A stretch of 64,000 nt of DNA from Diplolepis rosae (Eukaryota; Arthropoda; Insecta; Hymenoptera; Diplolepididae), in NCBI GenBank assembly GCA_030998225.1, contig JAPYXD010000723.1:22027501-22091500 (forward strand), written 5' to 3'. The first letter of the stretch is position 1. Each line of letters opens with the position of its first letter. The notes beneath the pieces were generated by a model. That model did no database searches, had not been told where the DNA came from, and worked only from the letters and a program-made list of their open reading frames with translations. Of this stretch, positions 21,971 to 33,879 are shown piece after piece. The position numbers were made by a program, and so were the translations under genes.

Positions 21971-23140
21971 AGGTCGTGTGCGGCATAACTCTCGATAGAA
22001 TTATCAGATTGAATTGAGCTTTGACACACTTTATCGGAGCCGAAAAAGTAAGGACAAGTTCGTTAACCAGCCATATCCAAACAAAATTGAGGGATTAAGC
22101 ACTACTTTTGTGTTTTTGAAAATAATTTTTTAAAAAAATAAAAAATTTCAATAGTAGTTTTTGATAGTGCTCATAAATCGCTACAAATTATCTTGATAAC
22201 ATTTTTTGATTAAATCAAAATTAGAAATGTTACAGCATATTAAAACTTGAAAAAAGTCAATATCAAAATTCCATTTTCCAGTTAAATTATATGAGATACG
22301 AAAAAACGTTATGATACAATATTATTTTCTACATAAAGACCTACAAATTTCAATTGTAACATTTTTTCATAAGATGCATATTTTTCTTGTAATTTAAAAA
22401 AAAACTATTGAAAATCTAAAATTCAATTTTTTAACAATAATATGTGAAATACGAAAAAAACGTAAGAATACAAAGTTGTTCGTTTCAAAAGGATCTACAA
22501 ATTTTGTCTCACGCAGTTTCTGAAAAAACATATTTTTCGTTTCAATTCCAAAAAATACGATTAAAACTTAAAAATTTGATTTTTTAGACAAAATATATGA
22601 GATACATAAAAAACGTTTAGATGTAAAATGATTTGCCTAAATGAGGTGTACACATTCTTATTAAGTAATTTCTCGACAGGATGTATATTTTATGTTTTGA
22701 TTTTTAATATTAAAAAAATTCGATTTTTTTCACCAAAATATGTGCGATGCGAAATAAGCGTTGTTCTGCAAAATCGTTTCTTTGAATAAAGTCTACGATT
22801 GTTTTTCCTTTTTTAGATATTTGGAAGAAAATAAATTATTTTAATCATGTAATTTGTTAAAAAGTTTACTGAAATGTATACAGAAAATCGAGCGCGAAGC
22901 GCGAGCGTCATGATGAGAATGTGTTCCTTAAGGCCGATAGAGTCTTAAGTAAATTGAATTTCCTGTTTGACTTAAACTGAAAAAGAAATTTAGTGAATTT
23001 GAGAAAATGAGTAATTTACATCACCTTTAATATTATAAAATTGGTTTGAGATTCAGTATTAAATTATAAGAAATAAACCTAAATGTATGCAAAGAGCACA
23101 AGACCGAGCAAGTAAAGACTGTAGATTAGTGATGGGGTCA
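21942..23140 (+). repeat. Unclassified dispersed repeat U1, copy 2, with (TGTC)n leader
   Basis: Begins with a TGTC microsatellite (about 21943-21971) followed by GTCGTGTGCGGCATAACTCTCG, then from 22030 the sequence shared with copy 1. Inside, a loose unit recurs about every 150 bp: GAGATACGAAAAAACGTTA-like words at about 22290, 22443, 22599 and 22741, each followed by a CTACAAATTT-like stretch. At 22887-22902 lies GAGCGCGAAGCGCGAG, then CGTCATGATGAGAATG. No protein coding. The family is unknown to me. Confidence 0.6.
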
Positions 23141-23482
23141 TCATCAACTCTTTGTAAACTAGGTCGATAGGCTGGTCTTTCCGTCACAAGCTCCTTTTCC
23201 AGTATGAAAATAAATTTAATTTCATTAATCTTTGAAAATACATTGTAAGTAAACAAATTGATTCTTCTCAAAAAAATGTATAACGTGAATTTCTAATGCT
23301 TAGTAGATTAAGTTTCGATATTTATTTTTAATTGTTCTCACAACGTTGAAAATTGTGGAGTCATTTGGGAAATTTTTTACCTTTAATTGAGATATTCTGT
23401 GTCAGATTTTCAGCTCTATCGAGAAAAATGACTTTTTTGACTGGCAATACTTAAGAATTAAGAAAAGTACAAAATGTCGTAA

Positions 23483-23625
23483 GAAAAAGGACGTACAAAA
23501 GGTCGTGTTAAATTGGAATATAAAAATATGTCCTTTTGTATGTCTTCTTGTACGTATTTTTTGAAGTCTTTTTGTACGCCCTTTTGTGCGTCCTTTGGTA
23601 CGTCCTTTTGTACATCTTTTTTTTC
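23483..23625. repeat. 12-bp repeat array, left arm
   Basis: Outer units read GGACGTACAAAA (23488-23510). Inner units are inverted, TCCTTTTGTACG-like, about seven copies with drift (23530-23620). The array is thus itself palindromic and ends at the A/T-rich tail of the R1-like copy B. Confidence 0.8.
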
Positions 23626-25920
23626 TGTGTGTGAGGACGAAAATTTCGAAATCTTTTATAGACGTAGTACATGACTCCTAGGACAAGTCTAAGCATACCT
23701 GTTAAAACCAAAAACTGACTCTCTCGAACCATATCGTCGCTCGCGGGACCACCTTTCGGTTTTAAACTTCACGTCCGGCTAGTTCCGGTATTAAGTCGCG
23801 AACGACTCTTCCGTCATCCGTTCGCCCGAAACCCTCCCCCACACGCCCGTTTAGCGAATCTGGGCGCCGCGCCAGCTAGAAGAGCACACAGATTCCTCTC
23901 TAAGCGCCTAAGACGCGTAACCGCGGGTGCAGGACCCAGTACGATTTTTACTGGCCCCTCAACCACCATCAGACTGAAGCATGAGAGGAACCATTGTGTC
24001 AGGAGTGAGCTCAGCACAGAACACCCAACCAACGGCCTCCCTTGCTCCATGCGAAGCAAAATAGCTAGGGAGCTATTTTGTATTATGTAGGGACATTCCC
24101 TTCGCCAATAGGTCTACTGGCAGAACGCTTGCCAGGATCAGCACAGCGCTCGTCGACACAGTTCGGTATGCTGAGATAATTCTCATCGCTAAACCTCTCT
24201 GTGCTGAGGACAGTATTTTCTAGATAGCATGGTTGTAAAGGGCACTTTTCCAAACCGGAACTGCATAAAGCAGCTTCGAGTGCTTGACACCAGTCTTTTT
24301 TTTTGGTTCCCTGGGACCCGCACTAAGTCTTCCAACGATCCAGCCGGCTTCACCCAACCAATCCTTTTCCAATTCCCGAAGCTTTTCATTGCTGAGTCGT
24401 CTTGTGTTCTCCTTCTTTTGCCGTCCCTTCCTGTGTTCACTAGATGACTTTGCTCCTGCATAATGAACTCAATGTACTGATGGTCGCTCAAGATAGTCAC
24501 CTCGAGAACACACCAATCGCCTACCCTCGAGGCTTCCGCCTCCATCAATGGATCCACTGCAGTCTAAACACCGTCAAAGCGTTAGCAAAGTCTGCAGGTT
24601 CCGTCAAGATCGGATGTGCCTAGTTGTAAACATAGAGCAGCAACCACCTCCTCCCTTGTGACTGTCTCGTCGAGGTCCCTGATTTCTGGGGACCTCTTCG
24701 AAACCAAGGCGCTAACGTCGGCCTTCTCCCCGACCGCCTGGCCTAGCACCTTTTATAAGGCAGAAACTTCGCCTTCTTTTTTCAGAACCAGGAGGACCTC
24801 CTTCCTAGTTCTTCAGATGAACAGGACCTGCAGTCCTGCGTCAACAGGTTTCACCTTCCCCTTCATTAATTTCAGGATTTCATACTAATGCCAAATGTTT
24901 AACGCCACCCCTATTGACTGACCGATGCCGAGTCCGTCCTGGCACCTTACCCAGCCCTCAAGCTAGATGGTGTGCGATTTATCCTATGCAAAGTCGGATA
25001 TAAGGAAATACTGACCAGATAATAATCATTCATTCCTGTGCGCGAACATCCAAAGTTTCAACCCGAACATTGGCTTCAGACAGCGGAAGCGTGAGCGGTT
25101 CTCCCAGCTTAACATGTCACCGTCAATTAGCCGGGGAAGGGAACTAACTAACTAATTACAAACTAATTACTTCTACAGGGGTAGGGTACTGACATCGCGT
25201 TCTACCAAGGTCGGGAAACTACTACTTCTCCCTTGGTTAGTCTGTTGGGAATATCCACCAGGCGCCGACCGCAGCCCATTCACACATCTTCCCATTCATT
25301 CGTGTGTAGTCTTCTGGGTGACAGAGTTGTAAGAAGTCCGAGAATTGATGAGGAACAGATTTGGTGCCTAAGTTCACCCTCATCGCCCACCATTCACGCC
25401 ACATTCAGCCAACCACTTCTCAGATAGACCCCATGCGCGTTTGGCGTGATACCCGGATTAAAGGGCCCCCCGCAATCATACTGCCACACCCTCTCCACCC
25501 CAGGGTGACCAACGTGAAGTACCCTGGTGCTTCCGCTCCGCGTTGCGCCTGCACGCGTTGGTACAGTCACCCAGGAATGTCACGGCAGGTGCGACCGGCA
25601 GCCCCATCTCTATAGAGGTGTCCGTCTATAGAGCTCTCCTGTCAGTCATCCGGCCAGTCGCAGATCCGCTGTTGGCTGAGTGTCCTAGACTGTCATCGTC
25701 AATGTGCTGCGGGGCACGTCCGCTCCGTGCTAGGACTCTTGCATGAACGGAAAGCTCCGTTTATAAGGATCCGTTGACATTCATACAATTGTCCATCTGG
25801 AAGTTCGTTCACACACCACATTCGCGCCGACATTCATCCTGGCGTGAAGGTGCCAGGCCTCAAGTCGCTCTCTCGGGTGTTCTGTATGGCGTCCGTGTTG
25901 TGCTCTGCACAACTGTAAAA
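23626..25920 (-). mobile_element. R1-clade-like retrotransposon, copy B, internally deleted
   Basis: Minus strand, 5' to 3': GC-rich 5' UTR-like leader (25920-24900), ORF1 piece (24890-24590), endonuclease piece (24557-24450), C-terminal piece after RT (24270-23850), 3' UTR (23850-23635) and an A-run at 23618-23625. The 3' UTR shares TTTTTGGTTTTAACAGGTAT and CTATAAAAGATTT with copy C (52180-52250), which fixes family and orientation. Most of the endonuclease and the whole RT core are deleted. Flanked by inverted 12-bp arrays. Confidence 0.8.
23850..24890 (-). pseudogene. R1-like ORF1 and ORF2 relic
   Basis: ORF1 piece: blocks like LVLKK.GEVSAL, AVGEKADVSALVS and EIRDLDETVTREEV, matching copy C (LVLKKRGDVSAF, SLEIRDLDETV). 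ORF2: VGDWCVLEVTILSDHQYIEF, the end of the endonuclease (copy C: INDWWVLEVITLSDHQCIEF). Then a large deletion to LLYAVPVWKSAL and SAQRGLAMRIISAYRTVST...ASVLPVDLLA, the conserved region downstream of RT, and ELTPDTMVPLMLQS, identical in wording to copy C. Many frameshifts. The leader at 24900-25920 is GC-rich and non-coding. Confidence 0.75.
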
Positions 25921-25974
25921 CTAGAATATTTGAATTATTAATTAATATAACGTTAAAAATGAACATTCGAAAAA

Positions 25975-26125
25975 GCGTACTAAAAGACGTACAAAAGGAC
26001 GTACAAAAAGACGTACTTAAGGACGTACAAAAAAACCTATAAAAGGACGTAATTTTGTATCCTAACTTAGCAACTTCTTTTGTAAGTCCTTTTATACGTT
26101 CTTTTGTACGTCCGCTTTTTCAAAT
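25975..26125. repeat. 12-bp repeat array, right arm
   Basis: Inner units ACGTACAAAAGG-like, about six copies (25977-26055). Outer units are inverted, TCCTTTTGTACG-like (26083-26112). Mirror image of the left arm at 23483-23625. Confidence 0.8.
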
Positions 26126-26129
26126 GGGA

Positions 26130-27758
26130 TTACATCTACTGAATCCATAAGTTAAAATAGTGTCAGGTTAAAATTTCTATAAATTTAATAGATATTTTAG
26201 TCCAATTCACTGCTTTTTGTAAACGTAACAAATTTGTCGGTAAATATTGCAGAAATGCCTATTAAATTTACAGAATAAAGAATTTTATTTGAAAGTTTAA
26301 TTACACTCGTATTTCCAAGATATCTATCGACAAATCTCATATTTTTACAAAAAAATCGATTAATAATTTATCATACTGAAATATATGTTAATGTACAGAA
26401 CTTTTATGCTGTCACTATTTTAACTCATGAACTCAGTAAATACAACAGATTTTTTTTCTCCGCGATTTTGTAATTATTCTGAGCAAATGAGATCGATGAC
26501 ATAGCATACACACTACACTGCATTAACATGAGAAAATTATTGAAATCAGACCTTTCTTGTTCTGAAATTTAAAGAAAAGTAGATCTAAAGTAAGTGAATG
26601 GCAAGAATATTGTCGCAGCATCGGCAAGTCACAAAATTAAACAGTGAAATACTACAGAACTTGCCGCAGATGTAATATATTTCGAAAAGTTTCATCGTCG
26701 CTTTTATGTTTTTTTATTCTCTTTACTTTTTCTGCTTGAAGGAAATCTGTTGTCCACAATGAGGTCGACGCAATCTCCCAGTTTCAGAAGAAAGCACGAT
26801 TATTGTTTTTTTAGAATTGCATTTATTTATGAATGCAGTATAATATTTGATGAGAAAGATGAGTGTGGAAACCCAAGACAACTTTTTGCAATTTAATTAA
26901 TTCACCATCTAAATTTTGAATATCATAATGATGAGTCTGGTCCCTTAATTTGAATCAATGGGAATTAAATCACTGAATTATATTTCTATTTTCTAGAATT
27001 CATTGATCAATTTTTAAATGCAATTTCATTTAATTATATTTTTTGTTGTGCCCAACCATGTGGGTGACAGGAAAAAGCTATCTGAAAATTACTCACTGCA
27101 GCCACTCAAGCTTTTGATAACTCGTTATTTTTTTCCTGACAAGCGTAATCTGTCGTTCACGTCCCAAGCTCGTAACTCTTTAATTAATCATACGTCCTCT
27201 AGACTTCAAAGCCTCGAAAAAATCTACGGTAAAAAAAATTTATGTTACGAAGTTGAATGTAAGTAGAGGTATCTATAATACCTCCTTTGCGAGAGCTAAA
27301 GTAAGATTCTTAACAACACAGAAAAAGATCTCATTAAGGTTGACTCCACTATACATTTGAAGACTTTGGCGTCGTGTCGCAGAAGAGGTTTGCTTGTGAC
27401 AAATTAGTATTACCGAGTGGGGCATTTAGCTTTCATAATAAATTTCATTCAGAAAAGCAACGATTTTTCACACAGTTTTTCATCAACCGGGTATAGAATA
27501 CGTTTAATAACTTGAAATGGGATGACGATAAAGCACTTCCCAGCAAAGAGATCCGTTTGTAATAGCATGGAGGTGTCAAATTTTTAAATTTCATTTATTG
27601 TCACTTCATTAGACAGTTGAAAATTAATTTAATGTAACTCTGGTTATATCTGTTAAAAATGTAAACTAATAAAGAGAAGAAGAGTTTAAGTAATGAAATA
27701 GAAAAAATAAATAATGTGTAGAAAAATTAATTTATTATTCGCATTGTTTGAATAATCA
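26130..27758. other. AT-rich sequence without a recognised gene
   Basis: Open frame 27018-27266 (82 codons) has no known motif. Nothing else supported. Confidence 0.4.
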
Positions 27759-27761
27759 CTT

Positions 27762-27975
27762 AAGGGGTTACACTACCTTGGCGCACGGAAAAATGGGTAT
27801 AAAAATAAAAACTTTGTTTGACGCAGCTATACTGAATATATAAAATAATTTTTATTTTATATAAATTAATTTTTTTCTTATTTAAGAAGGTAAAAGCTAA
27901 AATTTTGAGAAAAACGCAAAAGAAAAAAAGGTACCGCGTCAGCATCTTAAAACCAAATATTGAAATTACCTTCAA
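27762..27975. repeat. Possible single end of a TTAA element
   Basis: TTAAGGGGTTACACTACCTT at 27761 resembles the ends of the TTAA MITEs at 13209 (GGGGAGAGATAC) and 38009 (GGGGTTATATAC). No matching second end was found, so this may be a truncated copy. Confidence 0.35.
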
Positions 27976-28458
27976 TCTGCGATTCCTAGACCGTACATGA
28001 GGTCTTCCATACACATGCTCTAATCTTTGTCTCCCTTTTCCTTTGCGTCCCTCTACTCTACTTTCTAGAATTATTCCTGCCAATCCCTCATGGCTATGTG
28101 TGTGTTGTATCAATCTGTCGTGGCGTCTTTTTATACGAGCGTTTAAGCTTCTCTTTTCTTTCACTAAGTTTAAAACTTCTCTATTTGTCATCTTATCTAC
28201 CCAACGTATATTTAATATCTTCCTATAGCACCACATTTAGAAAGCCTCCAATCTTCTTTCTTCTTTACCTATAGTCCATGCTTCGCAACCATAAAGTGCC
28301 AAGCTTCATACGTATGTTTTGAGTAGTTTCTTTCTGATTTCTAGATCTATATTTTAAATCAGAAATTGTGGTATTTGGACAAAGGATATCTTAGTTTGCC
28401 CCATTTTAGAACGAATACCTGCATTACAGCAGCCATCCCTTGTTATTTTACTCCCAAA
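27976..28458 (-). pseudogene. LINE reverse transcriptase, 3' portion
   Basis: Minus strand: GSKITRDGCCNAGIRSKMGQ, LYGCEAWTIGKEERRLEAF, MWCYRKILNIRWVDKMTNREVL and RHDRLIQHTHSHEGLAGII, the conserved tail found after RT in many insect non-LTR elements (SLYGSE.W.. ...MWCYRRML.I.W.D..TN). It continues the RT piece at 29917-30190 after two nested MITEs. Frameshifts and stops are present. Different family from the R1-like copies. Confidence 0.85.
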
Positions 28459-28460
28459 TA

Positions 28461-29298
28461 GTTCAGGAGCTGTGATATAGAAGTCTACCCCCAACGAGTT
28501 AAAATCTAGAAAAATTCTAAATGAACGATCAAATCGAATTATTATTATTGGCCATGAATTAGTGGGTCAGAAGTTGCAACTTATTGAACAAACAATAATT
28601 ATACCATGCGCATACAAATTTTGCAGCGATTTTACATTATTAAATAAAAAACTGAAAGTACTTCATTGTGTATCCTTATTTTTTCATATGCAATTAAATT
28701 CATTCATCCATGAATTTCGTTTATTGTAACTAGATTTTACAATTTCTCAATGTTATGATCGACAAAACGGTTTATTCTATATATTTTGTTACAATCTAAA
28801 AAAATTCATTTTTTATTATAAAATATATTAAAATTTTTATTATGTATAAATAGGAAATCAGTAGAAACCTTATTGATTTGAATGAAATTAATTAAAAATT
28901 CCCTAAAAATATGCATAATTATGTTTAGAGCTTCTTAAATATCATTTTCGAAATTTATCGAACGATATTCCAGAAATGACAATGTACTTATTCGATCTAC
29001 GATCAAATTATCAAACAGTTAATAAATAGCTACACCACAGTAGAGTGCACACTTGCCATATACGCTTCCTCATTCAATGCATTGTGAAAGCGCGTGAAGG
29101 TCACGTCCGCCCGGAACGAATATTTTTAATATTACGCGCTCTTTAAAAAGCAATAACCCTATGACGTTTGTTTTGTTCAAGTTACAACTTCTGACCCGCC
29201 AACCCATAGCCAATAATAGATTTGATTTGATCGTTCATTTAGATTTTTTTTAGATTTTAACTCGATGGGTGTAGACTTCTATATTACAGCTCCTGAAC
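28461..29298. mobile_element. TA-flanked MITE with ~140-bp inverted arms
   Basis: Inverted ends start GTTCAGGAGCTGTRATATAG and continue for about 140 bp (28461-28600 and 29165-29298) through words such as AATGAACGATCAAATC and GGGTCAGAAGTT. TA flanks both sides (28459-28460, 29299-29300). 838 bp, non-coding. It sits inside the LINE reading frame between the F and YLG of an FKYLG-type motif. Confidence 0.85.
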
Positions 29299-29310
29299 TA
29301 TAAGTAACAA

Positions 29311-29916
29311 TAGTATATTACGTGCCTAGGCACACAATGAGGGTTATTGCGTGACGAGCGACAATGCTGGCAGGAGATCGAAGCCAAGGCGTAGTCGAGT
29401 CGTAGGTGAGGCATAGTCGAGACGTAGCTGAGGCAAAGCGTCGAGACAAAGCCGAGGCGCGATCAGTCCTGCGAGCATTGTCGCGAGTCTCGCAATTTCC
29501 CGAATTGTGTGCATTGGCACGTATTCTATTTTATGTGACTTTGGTGCAGATACGAGTTTTTATGCGTACACTCGAATCTAATCTAGTATTTTAGTTGTTT
29601 GCGGCGCTAGTCATTACACTTGATATGTCACGACTAGTCCCGGCCATTTTGATTTTATCGATCTTGTGTAGTAGTAATGGATTCTAATAGACGCATGCGC
29701 AGTTCAAATGTACAAGGCTTTGCCAGTAAGGTGCTAACGCTGTACGAAGAAGAAGTGAGAAGAAGAAGAATAAGAAAAAGATTGCGTTCCACTGCAAGAC
29801 TATATGCTCGTGCGCAGTTCAATTTCTACATTGTATTCCTTTGTAACGGAATATACAACATTCCTTTACTCTCAGCTGTAACGGAAAAACGAGTTTCCGC
29901 GGCTGAGGCACATAAA
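29311..29916 (-). repeat. Repeat family N1, copy 3
   Basis: Opposite orientation to copies 1 and 2. Starts TAGTATATTACGTGCCTAGG and ends GCTGAGGCACATAAA. The stem (GACAATGCTGGCAGGA at about 29360, TCCTGCGAGCATTGTC at about 29467) encloses an enlarged loop of drifting GGCGTAGTCGAG-like 12-mers. It lies beside the TA MITE inside the same LINE. Confidence 0.75.
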
Positions 29917-30190
29917 ATTCATTAATCTCTCCTATCTCTTCATTGCTTATTTTAATGTTGAAGCGGTTCTTTCCTGATTTTGTCCTACACGCGATCACTT
30001 TAGTTTTTTCTATATTTATTTTCATACTATACTTGATAAAAACTGTCTCTGTTACATTCTACGCCTCCTCTAGTTCTCTTTCGGTATTCGCCAGTAGACC
30101 AATATTATCCACGAAACGTAACATTTTCATTGTTTTACCCGGAACATTCACGTCCTATATAATTAATTTCTTCTTTAACGATGAAAGAGT
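29917..30190 (-). pseudogene. LINE reverse transcriptase, palm/thumb portion
   Basis: Minus strand: LRFVDNIGLLANTERELEEA (the F-A-D-D-I-A-L-L catalytic box, here FVDN, so the second Asp is lost) followed by MKINIEKTKVIACR and ISNEEIGEINEF, the standard sequence after the box. The reading breaks at 29916 where N1 copy 3 enters and resumes at 28458. Confidence 0.85.
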
Positions 30191-31098
30191 AAAATTTGCG
30201 TAACACTTTTTTTAATACGAAATCTAAACAGTTCGCATAGGAGTCATGAACCGAGTGGACTCCTCAGATCCTTGTCTGCAAGGAACTGTTTCAAAATTAA
30301 AGAAGACATAGTTTTACCATACAACATTTCTTCTATGTTTTTCTGAGTGGCTTGTATTCTTCAGAAACTTTTGTCCTGTATCGAGTAAAGACATAATCGC
30401 TTAAGAAATCCTGATTTTTACGGGTGGACGAGAACGTTTATTTTAGAAAACAAAAATTCTAACATTCAGAAAGTTCATTTAGCAAACAAATTTAGAAGAA
30501 ATTTAAATATAATGACTTCGCAATTTATCATTCACCTTTTATTTTCCAATTTTGCATAATATCCTTAAAAATATACACTTGGAACATATTTTGTGGAAAC
30601 GTGTTTAAATTAACGGTTTTTGAACTTGCATGATTAAACACTATCACCACTTTTAAAAATTTTAATTTGGACCATATTTGTGAAAACGTGTTAAAATTGA
30701 AGATTTTTTTAAAATTGGAACTTATCTTAATGCTTGCATACCAAATGAAGCTATATCCCTAGAAAAAATCTCATAGATTAAAATATGTATGTTGTCCAAC
30801 GCATGTTAAAAGTCGCATTAGAAGTACTATAAATTGAACGACCATACAATTGTGTTAATTCAAAAAATAATAATTACATTAAAAGATGAATATAATTTAG
30901 TGTTTCGGAAGCACACTGAATATATGACATATAGATAAGCAAAAACAGAAACATCATATTTCGAATAAGACCAGATAAAGGCGTAAGATTCACAACACAG
31001 CAGATAAACTGCGAATAGGAATAGAGAAATATAATTTAATTTTTATGTGCTATTTTCGCTAACATATATCTATTGTTAATTGTCTGTGAATTTTGTTA
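30191..31098. other. AT-rich sequence, nothing recognised
   Basis: Possibly older LINE remnant near 30200-30330; no motif can be cited. Confidence 0.35.
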
Positions 31099-31100
31099 TA

Positions 31101-31852
31101 CAGGCTTTTCCAATTAGAGGTTTCATTTTAATTTATAAGAAAAACGCATGTTTTTTATGAAAAATCATTTGATTTTTATTTTATTTAGTAGCGGAAGGTT
31201 TGCCATTAATTATGGAAAAAAAATATTATTCATATGGCCTCCACAGCTACGTTTGCAGTATCATGCTTTTTTGATTAAATTTTGCATTACATTTTCGCAC
31301 ATTTGGGGCTTGAGTCCTTGAATTGACTGAGGAACATCAGCATAAACCTTATCTTTCACCTAACTCCAAAGAAAAAAGTCTATAGGTGTTAAAGCGCATG
31401 ATCTCGGCGGACAATTGTAATCGCCGTTTCGAGAAATTACTCAGCCTGGAAACTATTCACGCAAAAGACCGATGATTTCACCACTTGTGTGGCACGTAGC
31501 GCCTTCTTGTTGGAAATAAACATCGTTCACATTCATATCTTCCAATTCTGGCCAAAAAAATTCACAGTTACATGTTGCAGATAGAAAGGTTTTTCAGTAA
31601 ACATTTTTGGGTTTTCCGAGCCCCGAATGCAACAATTCTGCTTATTAACGTAGCATCCAAAGTAAAAATGAACCTCATCGCTCATAATGCCTTTTTGGTG
31701 AAATGCAGGGGTATTTTCATGCTTTTTGTAGTGAATTTTAACAATTTCAATACGTTGTTAAAGCCTGTATCTTTCCATTTTTATTAATGGCATAATGACA
31801 GCTGCCAAAATAGCGGGCTATTCAAAATGAAACCTCTAATTGTAGAACCCTC
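31101..31852 (-). mobile_element. Second DD41D-type element, 5' half deleted
   Basis: Imperfect inverted ends share CAATTAGAGGTTTCATTTT (31110-31129 and 31824-31843) and are flanked by TA (31099-31100, 31853-31854). 752 bp compared with 1,216 bp for the copy at 3054. The right-hand ~400 bp code for the catalytic half on the minus strand. Confidence 0.75.
31235..31560 (-). pseudogene. DD41D transposase, C-terminal relic
   Basis: Minus strand: FQQEGATCHTSGEIIGLLRE, then VISRNGDYNCPPRSCALTPIDFFLWS. Spacing between the acidic residue of QQE and the Asp of PIDFF is again 41, and PPRSC..(T/S)P.DFFLWG matches the 3.9-kb copy. The second catalytic Asp is replaced by Glu, in-frame stops occur in the WFPG region, and the first Asp and DNA-binding half are absent. 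Confidence 0.75.
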
Positions 31853-31854
31853 TA

Positions 31855-33690
31855 TAAATACGCAAATCGTGAGAGATTTTCTTTTTCATGGAAAAATTCA
31901 TGTGAAGATGAAAGATTGATCCTATTGGCATAGAAATAGATAAATATAGGGATTTTTAGGATCAAAGGTCAAATTCGTAATCAGCGAGTTTAAAAACCAT
32001 GGGTATGAAATTTCATCCCAATCAATAAACTTTTTGTATTTTAGTCACCCATATTGGATCCGACATTTTGGATTTCTGAATTTTGAGCTTGGATTCGTAA
32101 TCAGCGACCTCAAAAATCCCGAGTACTAAACTTCAAGTGCTCTAAACCCAAGAACAAATGCGTGCTTCAATGGGTTAACAGGTTAAAGAAATGTAACATT
32201 AATTTTCTATCTTTATATAATCAGAAGTTAAACCAAAGCATCTCTCAAACTCTCCGTTTCCCATGCCATCTCTTAAAACGGTAATTGCCAAACTAGCTGT
32301 GAAGTCGAGCTACTTAATCCAATTCAACTCGAATGGTTTGTGGAATCCATGAAGTTGCACGTAGGAAATTCACAAACTAGAATATGCTGCCACAGTTGAG
32401 AACCCGTTTATCACAGTCAAGTACATTAGCATTTAAAGAGTGGAATCCTTTGAAGACAGGTTGCGGTGAGAAAGCAGTGGACGTTGAAACTTTTCATTTT
32501 TTTATCCCCTGTGAAATGAAAGTTCGTCTATACGAGAGTGATTGAACGCGAAGTATTCACTTTCTTACTTCAAAAACTTCACTATGTAATCTTTACGATA
32601 GATTCAACCTGCAAGCTATGAGTACCGTACTTCTCCCCGATTCTAGGCCAATAATCTCCAGCAATTAGCTTCTGAAAACTTTGAGAAATAAACTTCAGTA
32701 TACTTTTATATGCATTTGGGTATGTCTATGTATATTCGTTTGTTCGTTTTCTTTCATTTTCAAATTTATATTATAAAAAATACTTTTATGTTTTTACCTG
32801 CATCTTCAGTTGAATAAAAATTTAGACATACTTATATGAAAAGGGACTTAAATCCACCTTTTGGGCTATTAAGATATTGAGATAATTGTCTACAATTCTT
32901 ACATATATATGGCCTTATTCTCCTTTTCTTCCAGAATCTTGCTGAAATTAGAAAATCGCTGATGTATGACATTCTAAAATCTGTTTTTCATGTAAGAAGG
33001 GACACAATTATAGGACTTAAGGTAGATGTTATGAAAATCAGGTATATGGAAAGAAAATATTTCTATGATTTCAAGACTTGAAATGATATAGTTAAAATGA
33101 CAAAAATTTTAGTTTGATCTGATCATTAACGTGAATTCAATTTTGAGAATGAAAAGTTGTTAATGACAAATTGTTGAATTACCAATGAAAACTTTTTTCC
33201 ATCGTGATAAAAATTAAGAAAATTGTTTCACAGGATCAGTTAAGGTTATTTGGGGAGATCCCCATACAAAATCCACTAAAGTTTTATTAGGTTCTGTGTA
33301 TTTATTTTAAAGTTTCCTATAAGTTTGGATATTTTTGGAATTGTAATTTTAAAAATGTAGAGAGCAATTTTATGATGAAAATTTTTGACAGCAAAAATAT
33401 TAATTCATAAAAAAACGATTGAAACTATATCAAAAATTACTGCAAAATTATAATTACAAGCTTTGACGAATTTCCCTAGCGGACCCGGTTAAGTGAATGG
33501 TCAGCGAATACACTGACCATTCACTGACTGTTCACTGACCATTTACTGACCTTGTAATATTATAAATAAGAACGGTAAAAAGTACATTCAATTAATCGAA
33601 ATTATGAGTCTGCGAACAACTTTAAATTAGAAGGTGTAGGAATAAATACAATAATTTTATTCTTCAGCGATAAAAACTAAAAAAAACATA
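31855..33690. other. AT-rich sequence with a short tandem patch
   Basis: No gene recognised. At 33495-33555 the word (T/A)TCACTGACCAT-like repeats about four times. Confidence 0.4.
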
Positions 33691-33879
33691 CTAAGCCAGT
33701 TTCTGTCAGTAAAGTTGTAAACATAGGGAATTCGATTTCGGCGTCAGAATTGAAAGTAATTCGTGAGCACCAGAAGCTCACGCAGATTTATTCACAAGGA
33801 TAAAGGAGATCATCAGGAAAGGTTTACCGGCATAATAGAAAAAGATCTTAATATTTAAGTACCCTCTTCCAAAAAATTA

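Noticed and set aside
21943..21971. (TGTC)n as a functional element
   Set aside because: An ordinary microsatellite; noted only as part of the U1 repeat.
23508..23732. 74-codon minus-strand frame with KRTY/KKTY tetrapeptide repeats
   Set aside because: The 12-bp DNA array reads open in this frame and joins to the R1-like 3' UTR; a repeat artefact.
24616..25746. Plus-strand open frames in the GC-rich block
   Set aside because: The minus strand carries R1-like ORF1 motifs and a leader; plus frames show none.
33495..33555. Short CACTGACC repeats as a terminal repeat of DIRS copy A
   Set aside because: No counterpart is found at the 3' side; left as a small tandem patch.
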